Source: Bacteroidaceae bacterium (GTDB lineage: Bacteria; Bacteroidota; Bacteroidia; Bacteroidales; Bacteroidaceae). Taken from it: a DNA stretch of 42,619 bases. The position numbers and the translations under genes were made by a program. How positions within the stretch are numbered: the stretch's first letter is position 1; every line of letters starts with the position of its first letter. The notes beneath the pieces were generated by a model. The model did no database searches and was not told the DNA's origin. It saw only the letters and a program-made list of their open reading frames with translations. The stretch spans positions 1 to 42,619 of the forward strand of contig JAFTYP010000027.1 in assembly GCA_017461345.1 (NCBI GenBank), read 5' to 3'. Positions 24,995 through 32,474 of the stretch are shown here, one piece after another.

Positions 24995-25450
24995 TCAGTG
25001 GGCGATGAAAGGAAAGGCGGGAATGTCTTCCACGAACTGATAGGTGCCGTTTTCGTAATCTATACGAGTGCAATAGTGTTGCAGTCCGTTGCTCACTACG
25101 AGCCACTCCACCCGCATTTTTATGTTGTATCGGCAAATCTGCTCGAACACCTTTTGCGTAATCTCCACGCTTGGCGACTTATATTCAATAACCATCAGCG
25201 GCTCAGCGTGGCTCCCGTATATCACGGTATCGCAACGTTTCTTGGTCGCGCCCAACGTGATGGAAACTTCGTTGCCGATGCACTCGGCCGGATAACCTTT
25301 ATGTCCAATCAGGAAATGGACGAACTGCTGGCGCACCCATTCTTCGGGCGTGAGCGCCACAAACCTGCGCCTCAAGACATCGAAAACCTGCTGCTTGCCA
25401 TCCTTTGTGATGACTTTTAATTCTGTTTTCGGTAGGTTCAGTGCCAGCAT
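24995..25450 (-). CDS. PD-(D/E)XK nuclease-like protein, type I restriction HsdR N-terminal-like (HSDR_N_2)
   Basis: The 151-residue protein is a stand-alone copy of the domain found at the N-terminus of HsdR subunits. The nuclease core is visible: Glu37/38 in TPEEWVRQQFV, Asp74 in KRCDTVIYGS, and Glu89-x-Lys91 in MVIEYKSP, followed by QICRYNIKMRVEWLVVSNG. No helicase, methylase or specificity gene is nearby, so it is not part of a normal type I restriction system. Genes of this type commonly sit beside holA and AMP nucleosidase in Bacteroidales, which hints at a DNA repair or replication link; this is family context, not proof. It is divergent from amn and shares a near-palindromic promoter region with it. 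Confidence 0.8.
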   Translation of the reverse strand: MLALNLPKTELKVITKDGKQQVFDVLRRRFVALTPEEWVRQQFVHFLIGHKGYPAECIGNEVSITLGATKKRCDTVIYGSHAEPLMVIEYKSPSVEITQKVFEQICRYNIKMRVEWLVVSNGLQHYCTRIDYENGTYQFVEDIPAFPFIAH

Positions 25451-25461
25451 ATTGAAAAAAA

Positions 25462-25486
25462 TTGTAACTTTGCTGCAAATTTACAA
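25462..25486. promoter_or_regulatory. Near-palindromic bidirectional promoter for the HsdR-like gene and amn
   Basis: TAACTTTG (25465-25472, plus) and TAAATTTG (25483-25476, minus) are both exact TAnnTTTG elements. They lie in a quasi-palindrome: TTGTAACTTTGC and GCAAATTTACAA match as inverted arms at 11 of 12 positions around one central base. Leaders would be about 13 bases for amn and 20 for the minus gene. Confidence 0.6.
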
Positions 25487-25490
25487 AAAA

Positions 25491-26267
25491 ATGAAGACAA
25501 AACAAGAGATAGTGAAGAATTGGTTGCCAAGATACACGCAGATGCCACTCGAAAACTTCGGCACCTACATCTTGCTGACCAACTTCAACAACTATGTTGA
25601 CATCTTCTGCGAAAACTTCGGCATAGAGAAGCCCGACTACAATTCCAACATGCGCTGTGCCACAGCCAACGGCATCACCATCATCAACTTCGGAATGGGA
25701 AGCCCCAACGCTGCCATCATCATGGACCTGCTCAGCGCCATCATGCCAAGAGCATGCCTCTTCCTCGGCAAGTGCGGAGGCATATCATCGAAAACCAAGT
25801 TGGGCGACCTCGTACTGCCCATAGCCGGTATTCGTGGCGAAGGAACCAGCAACGACTACTTCCCGCCCGAAGTGCCAGCATTGCCGGCCTTCATGCTGCA
25901 ACGTGCCGTCAGCAGTACCATCCGCGACCTCGGCTGCGACTATTGGACCGGAACTGTCTTTACCACCAACCGTCGCGTCTGGGAGCATGACGACGAGTTC
26001 AAACAACGTCTCAGGGCGACAAGGGCAATGGCTGTCGATATGGAGACAGCAACACTCTTCACCTGCGGCTTTGCCAACAATATCCCGACGGGAGCACTTC
26101 TGCTCGTCAGCGACAACCCCATGACTCCCGAAGGCGTAAAGACAAGCGAAAGCGACCGCCAGGTGACTGCAGAATTCGTAAGAAACCATGTTCAGATAGG
26201 CATTCAGGCCCTCGAAATGATTAAGCAAGAAAAGAAAACCGTACGTCACCTCAAATTCGACTATTGA
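25491..26267 (+). CDS. amn: AMP nucleosidase
   Basis: With the ATG at 25491 the protein has 258 residues (MKTKQEIVKNWLPRYTQMPL). An upstream in-frame start would lie inside the divergent gene and upstream of the promoter. It is a phosphorylase-superfamily protein: MGSPNAAIIMDLLSAI, FLGKCGGISSKTKLGD, and the substrate-binding AVDMETATLFT with the conserved Met-Glu. The final VSDNPMTPEGVK is characteristic of the short Bacteroidales AMP nucleosidases. The enzyme splits AMP into adenine and ribose-5-phosphate. Its stop lies two bases before the holA start. Confidence 0.88.
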   Translation: MKTKQEIVKNWLPRYTQMPLENFGTYILLTNFNNYVDIFCENFGIEKPDYNSNMRCATANGITIINFGMGSPNAAIIMDLLSAIMPRACLFLGKCGGISSKTKLGDLVLPIAGIRGEGTSNDYFPPEVPALPAFMLQRAVSSTIRDLGCDYWTGTVFTTNRRVWEHDDEFKQRLRATRAMAVDMETATLFTCGFANNIPTGALLLVSDNPMTPEGVKTSESDRQVTAEFVRNHVQIGIQALEMIKQEKKTVRHLKFDY

Positions 26268-26269
26268 CA

Positions 26270-27292
26270 ATGGCGGCAAAAGGCATTACCTACGAAGAAA
26301 TCCTGCGAGACCTCAAAGCCCGCAAGTTCGCCCCCGTCTATTACCTGATGGGAGACGAAGACTATTATATCGACAAACTGAGCGATGCCATCGTAGATGC
26401 CGCATTGAGCGCAGAAGAACGAGACTTTAATCTCGATATCCTATACGGCTCGGAAGCAGATGCCGACAAGGTAGTAGAACTGGCACACGCATATCCTATG
26501 ATGGCGGAACGGCGTGTCGTCCTGATACGCGAAGCCCAAGCCATACGCTCCCTGGAAGGACTCGAGGCATATCTGGCGCACCTGACACCCACAACGGTGC
26601 TTGTGTTCTGCCACAAACACGGCAAACTCGATATGCGCAAAGCAGCAGGCAAGGCCATACAGCAGGTCGGAGTCGTCTTCGAAAGCAAACGACTCTACGA
26701 TAACCAACTGGCACCCTTCGTCACACAGTACTTCCGCAAACACAACACAGATATAGAACCACAAGCCGTTCAGATGCTTGTTGGGCACATAGGGGCAGAC
26801 CTCTGTCGCCTGACAACAGAAATGGACAAGTTGCTTCTGGCATTGCCCGACAGCGGAAATAGGGTAGTAGGAGCAGCACTTGTCGAGGCACAGACAGGCA
26901 TGAGCAAGGACTTTAACGACTTTGAGTTGCAGGCCGCATTAGCGCAACGAGATGTTTTCCGTGCAAACCAAATCGTCAAATACTATCAAGGCAATCCTCG
27001 AAGTTTTTTCATAGGACGTACTCTTACCAATTTATTTACATTTTTTTCCGACGTAATGCTGGCATATTATGCACCAGAAAGAACAGATGCCAGCATTGCA
27101 TCCTGGCTCGGAAAGACAGAATGGAAGGTTAGAACAGATATCGGCCCAGCCCGCAGAAACTACTCCGGAGTGAAAGTAATGCAAATTTTGAGTGAAATAC
27201 GCAAAACTGACGCCCAAAGTAAGGGGGTAGGAGGTGTAAAAACTCCTCATGAAGAACTTTTGCAAGACCTTATCTTCTATATTTTGCATTGA
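26270..27292 (+). CDS. holA: DNA polymerase III subunit delta
   Basis: I use the ATG at 26270 (340 residues), two bases after the amn stop; a TTG at 26264 is possible but unlikely. The protein is the clamp-loader delta subunit that opens the sliding clamp. Features are the N-terminal FAPVYYLMGDEDYYIDKL, the AAA+-like RRVVLIREAQAIRSLEGLEAY, and the C-terminal collar region with SIASWLGKTEWKVR. As is usual for delta, it lacks a functional Walker A motif. The arrangement of holA with amn and an HsdR-like gene is common in Bacteroidales. A strong hairpin follows 128 bases after the stop. Confidence 0.92.
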   Translation: MAAKGITYEEILRDLKARKFAPVYYLMGDEDYYIDKLSDAIVDAALSAEERDFNLDILYGSEADADKVVELAHAYPMMAERRVVLIREAQAIRSLEGLEAYLAHLTPTTVLVFCHKHGKLDMRKAAGKAIQQVGVVFESKRLYDNQLAPFVTQYFRKHNTDIEPQAVQMLVGHIGADLCRLTTEMDKLLLALPDSGNRVVGAALVEAQTGMSKDFNDFELQAALAQRDVFRANQIVKYYQGNPRSFFIGRTLTNLFTFFSDVMLAYYAPERTDASIASWLGKTEWKVRTDIGPARRNYSGVKVMQILSEIRKTDAQSKGVGGVKTPHEELLQDLIFYILH

Positions 27293-27419
27293 TTTTATTC
27301 TATTCTGCGAAGAGTCGAAAGGCTCGTTTTTACCGGTTATATGCTGAACATAAATCACTTATGCAATAGGTGGAACGTCTGAAAATCGCTTAAATTTTCT
27401 CGCGATTACCATCGGTGCG

Positions 27420-27463
27420 AAAAACGGCTAAATTCGATAAAATACTCGAATTTAGCCGTTTTT
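27420..27463. terminator. Bidirectional terminator downstream of holA
   Basis: AAAAACGGCTAAATTCG (27420-27436) pairs perfectly with CGAATTTAGCCGTTTTT (27447-27463), with one more A-T pair inside. Five T follow the stem on both strands. It can end the holA transcript and any minus-strand transcript from 27501-27660. Confidence 0.8.
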
Positions 27464-27991
27464 ATTGGCATTTTGGTATTCCTGGGCCTATTTTGATTTG
27501 CAAATGTAAATACACAATTTTACGCCAAAAGACAAATATCGGAAAACGGAAAGGCACCAAAATCCACAAATGTCCCAATATAGGGTTGTGGGATTCTAAT
27601 TTGCAAATGCAAATATCTAAATTAAAACCCCACACATCGCATATTAAAATGCAAAGTTATGCGGTAAAATATTTTGCACATAGTTGCCTGTAAACCAATG
27701 TAAAACAAAGATAGACTAAATTGCTTTTGGCATGAAGTTGCACAGCAGAGGGGAGATTTTGCAATAAGGTGAGACAATGACCGCGATAGGAGGTTTCCAC
27801 AAGAGCATACTGCTTTTAAAGCCAAAACTTTACGAAATTTTGTAAAACTTAGTAACTTTAAGTGTGATTTGAAGGCTCAAACCCGGTAAATACGTAGAGT
27901 ATGTAACGAATGTACGTTGTGATTTAGATTTGCAATCTTTAAGTTTTGAACTGTAAACGAAAAGCGATGAGAGTAATTTTTAAATGAAAAG
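27464..27991. other. Long non-coding region with promoter-like elements and paired 17-mers
   Basis: I find no supported protein gene. Two nearly identical AT-rich 17-mers (ATTTGCAAATG then T or C then AAATA) lie at 27496-27512 and 27599-27615. On the minus strand TACATTTG (27508-27501) and TAACTTTG (27659-27652) match the -7 consensus and point toward the terminator at 27420, so a small RNA of about 75 or 225 bases could be made. TAGATTTG at 27925-27932 is a plus-strand match that may add to the XRE promoter. Confidence 0.35.
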
Positions 27992-28023
27992 TTTGGATAT
28001 TTAAATCGAGTTTTGTACCTTTG
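27992..28023 (+). promoter_or_regulatory. Promoter of the XRE-family gene
   Basis: TTTG at 27992-27995 and TACCTTTG at 28016-28023 are separated by 20 bases, an ideal Bacteroidota promoter. The leader to the ATG at 28079 is about 50 bases. Confidence 0.7.
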
Positions 28024-28078
28024 TAACCGATTTAGAAAGTTAAATAGGCCTTTTAGGTGAACATGAATGCTATAGATT

Positions 28079-28531
28079 ATGAAGGATCGCATTATTGCTC
28101 TGATGAAAAACATGGGTATGTCGCAAAAAGTTTTTGCTGCCGAAATATGCATATCCGAAGGTGCCCTTTCGAGCATTTTCAGTGGCAGAACAAAACCGAC
28201 GCTTAACACGGTGAACAATATCCATGAACGTTTCCCGGAAGTTAATATGGGTTGGCTGATTGACGGTAAGGGCGAAATGTACAATTCTGTACCTTCGGAT
28301 TCGGACAGGCGGGATGTCAATGCGCTGGATTTCTCTGGCGGTGTGCCTGCGGGAGGTGTTCCTGTTCAGCCAGGATTCCCGGTGCAGCAGAATGGTCTTT
28401 CTCAGGTTACCCCTCCAATGCCTTTTTCTGTGGAGGATGGAAAAAAACTTGACAAACCGATGCGTCGTATTGCAGAGATTCGGGTGTTCTATGATGATGG
28501 AACGTTCGAAACTTTCCCCGGGAATGCATAA
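28079..28531 (+). CDS. XRE-type helix-turn-helix regulator with a Pro/Gly-rich C-terminal region
   Basis: The protein has 150 residues. Residues 1-60 form a Cro/C1-type DNA-binding domain (MSQKVFAAEICISEGALSSI then FSGRTKPTLNTVNNI), followed by the MGWLIDGKGEMY motif common in Bacteroidales regulators of this class. The middle (about 80-120) is low complexity, rich in Gly, Pro, Val and Gln, and is probably flexible. The end, IAEIRVFYDDGTFETFPG, is a short beta hairpin seen in many related Bacteroidales proteins. It probably acts as a dimeric DNA-binding protein; its targets are unknown. It is a single-gene unit with a strong promoter. Confidence 0.8.
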   Translation: MKDRIIALMKNMGMSQKVFAAEICISEGALSSIFSGRTKPTLNTVNNIHERFPEVNMGWLIDGKGEMYNSVPSDSDRRDVNALDFSGGVPAGGVPVQPGFPVQQNGLSQVTPPMPFSVEDGKKLDKPMRRIAEIRVFYDDGTFETFPGNA

Positions 28532-28854
28532 GGTGCATTGCCGCCGTGGCAGTATGGTTGTTGTTTGAGAGTACTGGTTTGTAAGGGTGCTTGACGACTG
28601 CTTTTGTGTGGTGGTCTTTTTCTTGTGATTTTCTCTTTGGAAGTGTTCTTTTGGGGTTACTTTCCGATGTTGTCTCCTCTGCTTTCTTTCTTGGGAGGCG
28701 TGTTTTCGGTGTGGCTTGATTCTGTATAAACGGAATGATGTTTCTCTTCTTCGCTGTGCTGCTTTGATGTGTGCCTGGCTTGTTTCCCGGTGCTTTTCCT
28801 TGTAGGAAAGGTGATTTTCTTTGCTATAGGGGTGCTTATTTCGTGAATTTTGTA
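28532..28854. other. Non-coding G/T-rich stretch between the XRE gene and pyrK
   Basis: No gene is supported here. The sequence is strongly G- and T-rich on the plus strand. TTTTCC-TTGT-AGGAAA near 28793-28808 is a small stem-loop that could be a weak terminator. Confidence 0.35.
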
Positions 28855-28862
28855 TATTTTTG
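28855..28862 (+). promoter_or_regulatory. Promoter -7 element of the pyrK-pyrD unit
   Basis: TATTTTTG matches TAnnTTTG and lies 19 bases before the ATG at 28882. No clear -33 element is visible, so the call is moderate. Confidence 0.45.
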
Positions 28863-28881
28863 TGGCGGAATATATATAATA

Positions 28882-29661
28882 ATGTATATGAAGAAATACG
28901 TTTTAGACCTTCGGGTGACGTCCGTAGAGTGTTTGGGCGACCGTTTTCTGCTGCTCGTTACGACCAATCCGGACGGGCCGCTTCCGGAGATGGCTCCCGG
29001 GCAGTTTGCTCAACTTCGTATTGACGACAGTAAGGATACGTTTCTGCGCCGTCCTATAAGCCTGCATAGTTTTGATCGCGACAAGAACGAGGTTAGTTTT
29101 CTTGTGCAGAAGGCGGGGAAGGGCACTGCTTCGCTTTGGGAGAAGCGTCCCGGCTCGACGCTGAATGCCATATTGCCTTTGGGCAATGGTTTTACGATGC
29201 CCGAATCGTCCGACCAGCGGATATTGCTTGTAGGCGGCGGTGTGGGCATTGCTCCACTCCTTTTCATGGGGGCCGAGATGCAGAGGATGGGCGCACGCCC
29301 GGCTTTCTTGCTCGGAGCCCGCAGCAAGTCGGATTTGTTGCGACTCGATGCTTATCGTGCTTGTGGCGATGTCTATCTGACTACGGAAGATGGCTCGGAA
29401 GGCGAGAAGGGCTTTGTTACTCAACATAGTGTGTTGCAGAATGAGAAGTTCGACCGCATAGCAGTTTGTGGGCCTAAGCCCATGATGTTGGCAATGGCTT
29501 CCTATGCAAAGTCGAAGAACATTCCGTGTGAGGTCAGTCTGGAGAACATGATGGCTTGCGGTTTAGGCGCCTGTCTGTGTTGTGTGGAAGATACAACCGA
29601 GGGCAATGTCTGCGTCTGCAAGGAAGGTCCGGTGTTCGACATCGAGCGCCTCAAATGGTAG
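28882..29661 (+). CDS. pyrK: Dihydroorotate dehydrogenase B electron-transfer subunit
   Basis: With ATG at 28882 (MYMKKYVLDL, 259 residues; the ATG at 28888 is equally possible) this is the FAD/iron-sulfur partner of PyrD. It has the flavin-binding FLRRPISLHSFD, the NAD-binding GGGVGIAPLLFMGAEM, and a C-terminal 2Fe-2S motif, CGLGACLCC plus a later CVCK. It passes electrons from dihydroorotate via FMN in PyrD to NAD in pyrimidine synthesis. A frame open further upstream would start before the promoter element and is rejected. pyrD follows after 166 bases that hold a 22-bp repeat array. Confidence 0.93.
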   Translation: MYMKKYVLDLRVTSVECLGDRFLLLVTTNPDGPLPEMAPGQFAQLRIDDSKDTFLRRPISLHSFDRDKNEVSFLVQKAGKGTASLWEKRPGSTLNAILPLGNGFTMPESSDQRILLVGGGVGIAPLLFMGAEMQRMGARPAFLLGARSKSDLLRLDAYRACGDVYLTTEDGSEGEKGFVTQHSVLQNEKFDRIAVCGPKPMMLAMASYAKSKNIPCEVSLENMMACGLGACLCCVEDTTEGNVCVCKEGPVFDIERLKW

Positions 29662-29715
29662 AATTCCCCGCCGGGTTTCGGCGATAAAAATGCCCCGCTG
29701 TGGGGTGTTGAAAAT

Positions 29716-29806
29716 AATGGTTAACGTGTTTGGCAATAATGCTTAACATATATGGCCGGAATGGTTAACCTATTTGGCAAGAAAGGTTAACCTATTTCGG
29801 GAAGAC
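29716..29806. repeat. 22-bp tandem repeat array (GGTTAACC family, locus C) between pyrK and pyrD
   Basis: Four cores start at 29719 (GGTTAACG), 29741 (GCTTAACA), 29763 (GGTTAACC) and 29785 (GGTTAACC), an exact 22-bp period. Units read AATGGTTAACC, then TATTTGGCAAG. The array fills most of the gap between two genes of one pathway and does not make a T-tailed hairpin, so it is not an obvious terminator here. Confidence 0.8.
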
Positions 29807-29827
29807 GAAAAAGAAAGGAAAATTAAG

Positions 29828-30736
29828 ATGGCAGATTTGCGAGTAAACATAGCAGGGCTGGACCTTGTCAACCCCGTGCTGACGGCCAGCGGAACGTTTG
29901 GCTATGGAATAGAATATCAGGACTTCATAGACTTGAGTCAACTGGGAGGCGTTATCGTCAAGGGCACCACATTGGAGCCTCGTGAAGGCAATCCGTACCC
30001 CAGAATGGCGGAGACGGCACAAGGTATGCTCAACTGTGTGGGCCTGCAGAACAAGGGCGTCGACTACTTCTGCGAGCATATCTATCCGCAGATAAAGGAC
30101 ATCAAGACCAACATGATTGTCAATGTGTCCGGCAATAGCCCCGAAGATTATGCCGAATGTGCAAGGCGCATCAATGAACTCGATTGCATACCGGCAATAG
30201 AACTCAATATCTCATGCCCCAACGTCAAGCACGGCGGAATGGCCTTCGGTACAACACCCGAGGGCGCAGCCAGCGTGGTAAAGGCCGTACGCGAAGCATA
30301 CAAGAAGACACTCATCGTGAAACTCTCGCCCAACGTGTCCAGCATTACAGACATCGCACTTGCCGTCCAAGACGCCGGTGCCGATGCTGTCAGCCTTATC
30401 AATACGCTGATGGGCATGGCAATCGACATCGAAAAGCGCAAGCGAGTGCTAAGTATCGGAACAGGTGGATTGAGCGGTCCTGCCGTCAAGCCAGTGGCAT
30501 TGAGAATGGTTTATCAAGTGGCACATGCCGTTCAGATACCCGTCATCGGACTTGGCGGCATCAGCAACGCCAGAGATGCCATAGAGTTCCTCCTGGCAGG
30601 CGCCAGCGCCATAGAAATCGGCACAGCCAATTTCCTCGATCCTGCCATCAGCGTCAAGGTGGCACAAGGCATCGACGAATACCTCGAGAAACACGGTTTC
30701 GCAAGCGTTAAAGACATAGTAGGCATATGCGAATAG
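29828..30736 (+). CDS. pyrD: Dihydroorotate dehydrogenase, class 1B catalytic subunit
   Basis: I use the ATG at 29828 (302 residues, [20 protein letters not shown]); an upstream in-frame start would fall in the repeat array. The FMN enzyme oxidises dihydroorotate to orotate. The catalytic base is Cys130 in [12 protein letters not shown], as in class 1B enzymes; class 2 would have Ser. FMN-binding parts include [19 protein letters not shown] and the phosphate site [12 protein letters not shown], then GTANF near the end. The presence of pyrK confirms the heterotetrameric B type. The end overlaps trmD by 10 bases. Confidence 0.95.
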   Translation: MADLRVNIAGLDLVNPVLTASGTFGYGIEYQDFIDLSQLGGVIVKGTTLEPREGNPYPRMAETAQGMLNCVGLQNKGVDYFCEHIYPQIKDIKTNMIVNVSGNSPEDYAECARRINELDCIPAIELNISCPNVKHGGMAFGTTPEGAASVVKAVREAYKKTLIVKLSPNVSSITDIALAVQDAGADAVSLINTLMGMAIDIEKRKRVLSIGTGGLSGPAVKPVALRMVYQVAHAVQIPVIGLGGISNARDAIEFLLAGASAIEIGTANFLDPAISVKVAQGIDEYLEKHGFASVKDIVGICE

Positions 30737-31458
30737 ACATCATAACCGTATTGCCCGAACTGATACAGGGCTTCATGCAGGAGTCCATCGTCGGAAGAGC
30801 ACAGAAGAAAGGTCTGGCCGAAATACACATCCACAACCTGCGCGACTACACGACTGACAAATGGCGCCGTGTGGACGACTATCCCTTCGGCGGATTTGCC
30901 GGCATGGTCATGCAGTGCGAACCCATAGACCGCTGCATTTCCGCACTGACAGCAGAACGCCATTACGACCAAATCATCTTCACCTCCCCCGATGGCGAAC
31001 AGTTCAACCAGCCAATGGCAAATAGTCTCTCTCTCTGCGAGAATATCATCATACTCTGCGGCCATTATAAAGGCATAGACTATCGCATAAGAGAGCACCT
31101 CATTACCAAAGAAGTCAGCATCGGCGACTACGTGCTGACAGGCGGCGAACTCGCAGCAGCAGTGATGGCAGACGCCATCGTTCGCATCCTGCCCGGCGCA
31201 ATAGGCGACGAACAAAGCGCACTCTCGGATTCCTTCCAGGACAACCTCCTGGCAGCACCCGTCTATACCCGTCCGGCAGAATACAAAGGTTGGAAAGTGC
31301 CCGAAGTACTCCTTTCCGGCAACGAGCGACTGATAAAGGAATGGGAACTGCAGCAAAGCCTCGAGCGCACACAACGCCTCCGCCCCGACCTGCTTCAAGG
31401 TGAAACACTCCCAAGACCCACAAAAAAGCAAGGGCCGGCAAAAGGCAAAGCAAAATAA
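30727..31458 (+). CDS. trmD: tRNA (guanine37-N1)-methyltransferase
   Basis: The 243-residue SPOUT methyltransferase methylates G37 of tRNAs that read codons starting with C, preventing frameshifts. Typical parts are [35 protein letters not shown], the knot [13 protein letters not shown] and [16 protein letters not shown], followed by [16 protein letters not shown]. TrmD works as a dimer and uses S-adenosylmethionine. The gene overlaps the end of pyrD by 10 bases and is followed after 15 bases by the zeta-like kinase gene, so four or five genes may share one transcript. Confidence 0.95.
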   Translation: MRIDIITVLPELIQGFMQESIVGRAQKKGLAEIHIHNLRDYTTDKWRRVDDYPFGGFAGMVMQCEPIDRCISALTAERHYDQIIFTSPDGEQFNQPMANSLSLCENIIILCGHYKGIDYRIREHLITKEVSIGDYVLTGGELAAAVMADAIVRILPGAIGDEQSALSDSFQDNLLAAPVYTRPAEYKGWKVPEVLLSGNERLIKEWELQQSLERTQRLRPDLLQGETLPRPTKKQGPAKGKAK

Positions 31459-31473
31459 ATACAGGAAGAGAAT

Positions 31474-32082
31474 ATGGAAAAGAAGAAAATGAACCTATAC
31501 ATCATTGCCGGCTGCAACGGTGCAGGCAAGACAACAGCCTCCTTCACCGTCTTGCCCGAAATGTTAGGTTGCCGTGAGTTTGTCAATGCCGACGAGATAG
31601 CCGCAGGACTATCCCCCTTCAATCCCGAAGGCGTGGCCATTCAAGCAGGCCGTCTTATGATAGACCGTATCATCCATCTCCTGAAGGAAGGCGAAACCTT
31701 TGCCTTCGAAACAACCCTGGCAACCCGTTCCTATGTCAAACTAATCCGGCAGGCTCAAAAGCGTGGCTACTTCATCACACTGCTGTTCTTCTCCTTGAGT
31801 ACACCCGAGCAGGCAGTGGCACGAGTGGCAAAACGCGTAGCAATGGGCGGGCACAACATACCGACCGACGTCGTTCTGCGCCGCTACGAGGCAGGACTTA
31901 GCAATCTGTTCCAACTATATATGCCCGTCGTCGACAGTTGGTCGCTCTATGACAATAGCGATTGTCCCGCAGTTCATATCGCTTCAGGAATAGGCGGAGA
32001 TAAAGTCGTGGTGCATAATGCAGAGGCATATCGTTTGCTTCAAGAAAAATACAACAAGCCGGAGGAGGGCGAGAAAGCATGA
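31474..32082 (+). CDS. Zeta-toxin-like P-loop kinase
   Basis: The 202-residue protein has a Walker A motif at residues 13-20 (GCNGAGKT), then FVNADEIAAGLSPFNPE, ETTLATRSY and RVAKRVAMGGHNIP, the pattern of zeta-toxin-like kinases. Classical zeta toxins phosphorylate UDP-N-acetylglucosamine and block wall synthesis; many relatives in Gram-negative bacteria have unknown substrates. Its stop overlaps the start of a 69-residue gene (ATGA). No epsilon-type antitoxin precedes it: the gene in front is trmD, 15 bases away. It could be a toxin with a downstream antitoxin or a housekeeping kinase. The stable position in a tRNA/pyrimidine gene cluster argues for caution. Confidence 0.8.
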   Translation: MEKKKMNLYIIAGCNGAGKTTASFTVLPEMLGCREFVNADEIAAGLSPFNPEGVAIQAGRLMIDRIIHLLKEGETFAFETTLATRSYVKLIRQAQKRGYFITLLFFSLSTPEQAVARVAKRVAMGGHNIPTDVVLRRYEAGLSNLFQLYMPVVDSWSLYDNSDCPAVHIASGIGGDKVVVHNAEAYRLLQEKYNKPEEGEKA

Positions 32083-32288
32083 AAGAAAAAGAAATTCTCG
32101 AAATGCAACGCCTGATAGACGAAGGCGTAAGAAAGGCACAATACCGCCTGTGGCAGCGTGCAGGCGCAGCCCGTCAGAGTCTTGTCGTCTGCCGGGGCGG
32201 AAAGATAATGGAGATGGTACCCGACGTAGACCAGTGGGTAGAAGACAGTTTCAGCGGCGATCCATTGGCACGTCGCAAACAGAGATAA
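32079..32288 (+). CDS. Small basic protein overlapping the zeta-like kinase gene, possible partner/antitoxin
   Basis: The 69-residue protein starts at an ATG overlapping the kinase stop by four bases. The N-terminus (KEKEILEMQRLIDEGVRKAQ) is a charged helix. The second half contains SLVVCRGGKIMEMVPDVDQW and a basic tail ARRKQR. I do not recognise a named family. Translational coupling and size suggest that it is made together with the kinase and may bind it. A perfect terminator follows 112 bases downstream, so the two genes end the transcript. Confidence 0.65.
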   Translation: MKEKEILEMQRLIDEGVRKAQYRLWQRAGAARQSLVVCRGGKIMEMVPDVDQWVEDSFSGDPLARRKQR

Positions 32289-32371
32289 GTCTCCGCCTTG
32301 CCTATGTTCACTTTCTAGGCATAGAAGTCTGCACCACTCGTTGCAGATTGTTCAATCACACCAATAAGAAC

Positions 32372-32392
32372 ATATATATAATAATGTATATG
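32372..32392. repeat. AT-rich 21-mer also present in front of pyrK (28870-28890)
   Basis: The 21 bases, starting ATATATATAATAATG and ending TATATG, are identical at 28870-28890 and 32372-32392. Shorter relatives occur at 24920-24940, 40972-40983 and 4910-4935. At 28870 the copy includes the start codon region of pyrK; here it is non-coding, just before a terminator. It may be only a low-complexity motif common in this genome. Confidence 0.45.
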
Positions 32393-32400
32393 GACACTAA

Positions 32401-32434
32401 AACAGGAAAGGCTCCTTCGGGAGCCTTTCCTGTT
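32401..32434 (+). terminator. Intrinsic terminator with UUCG loop
   Basis: AACAGGAAAGGCTCC (32401-32415) and GGAGCCTTTCCTGTT (32420-32434) form a perfect 15-bp stem closed by the stable TTCG loop, followed by ATTTTT. It ends the plus-strand unit that includes trmD and the kinase pair. A single degenerate copy of the 22-bp repeat core (GATTAACG, 32448) follows. Confidence 0.85.
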
Positions 32435-32474
32435 ATTTTTCAATAATGATTAACGGAATTGAGGGATTCCTTGC

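Noticed and set aside
24995-25450. Reading the HsdR-like gene as part of a type I restriction system
   Set aside because: No methylase, specificity or helicase genes are nearby and the protein is only 151 residues long.
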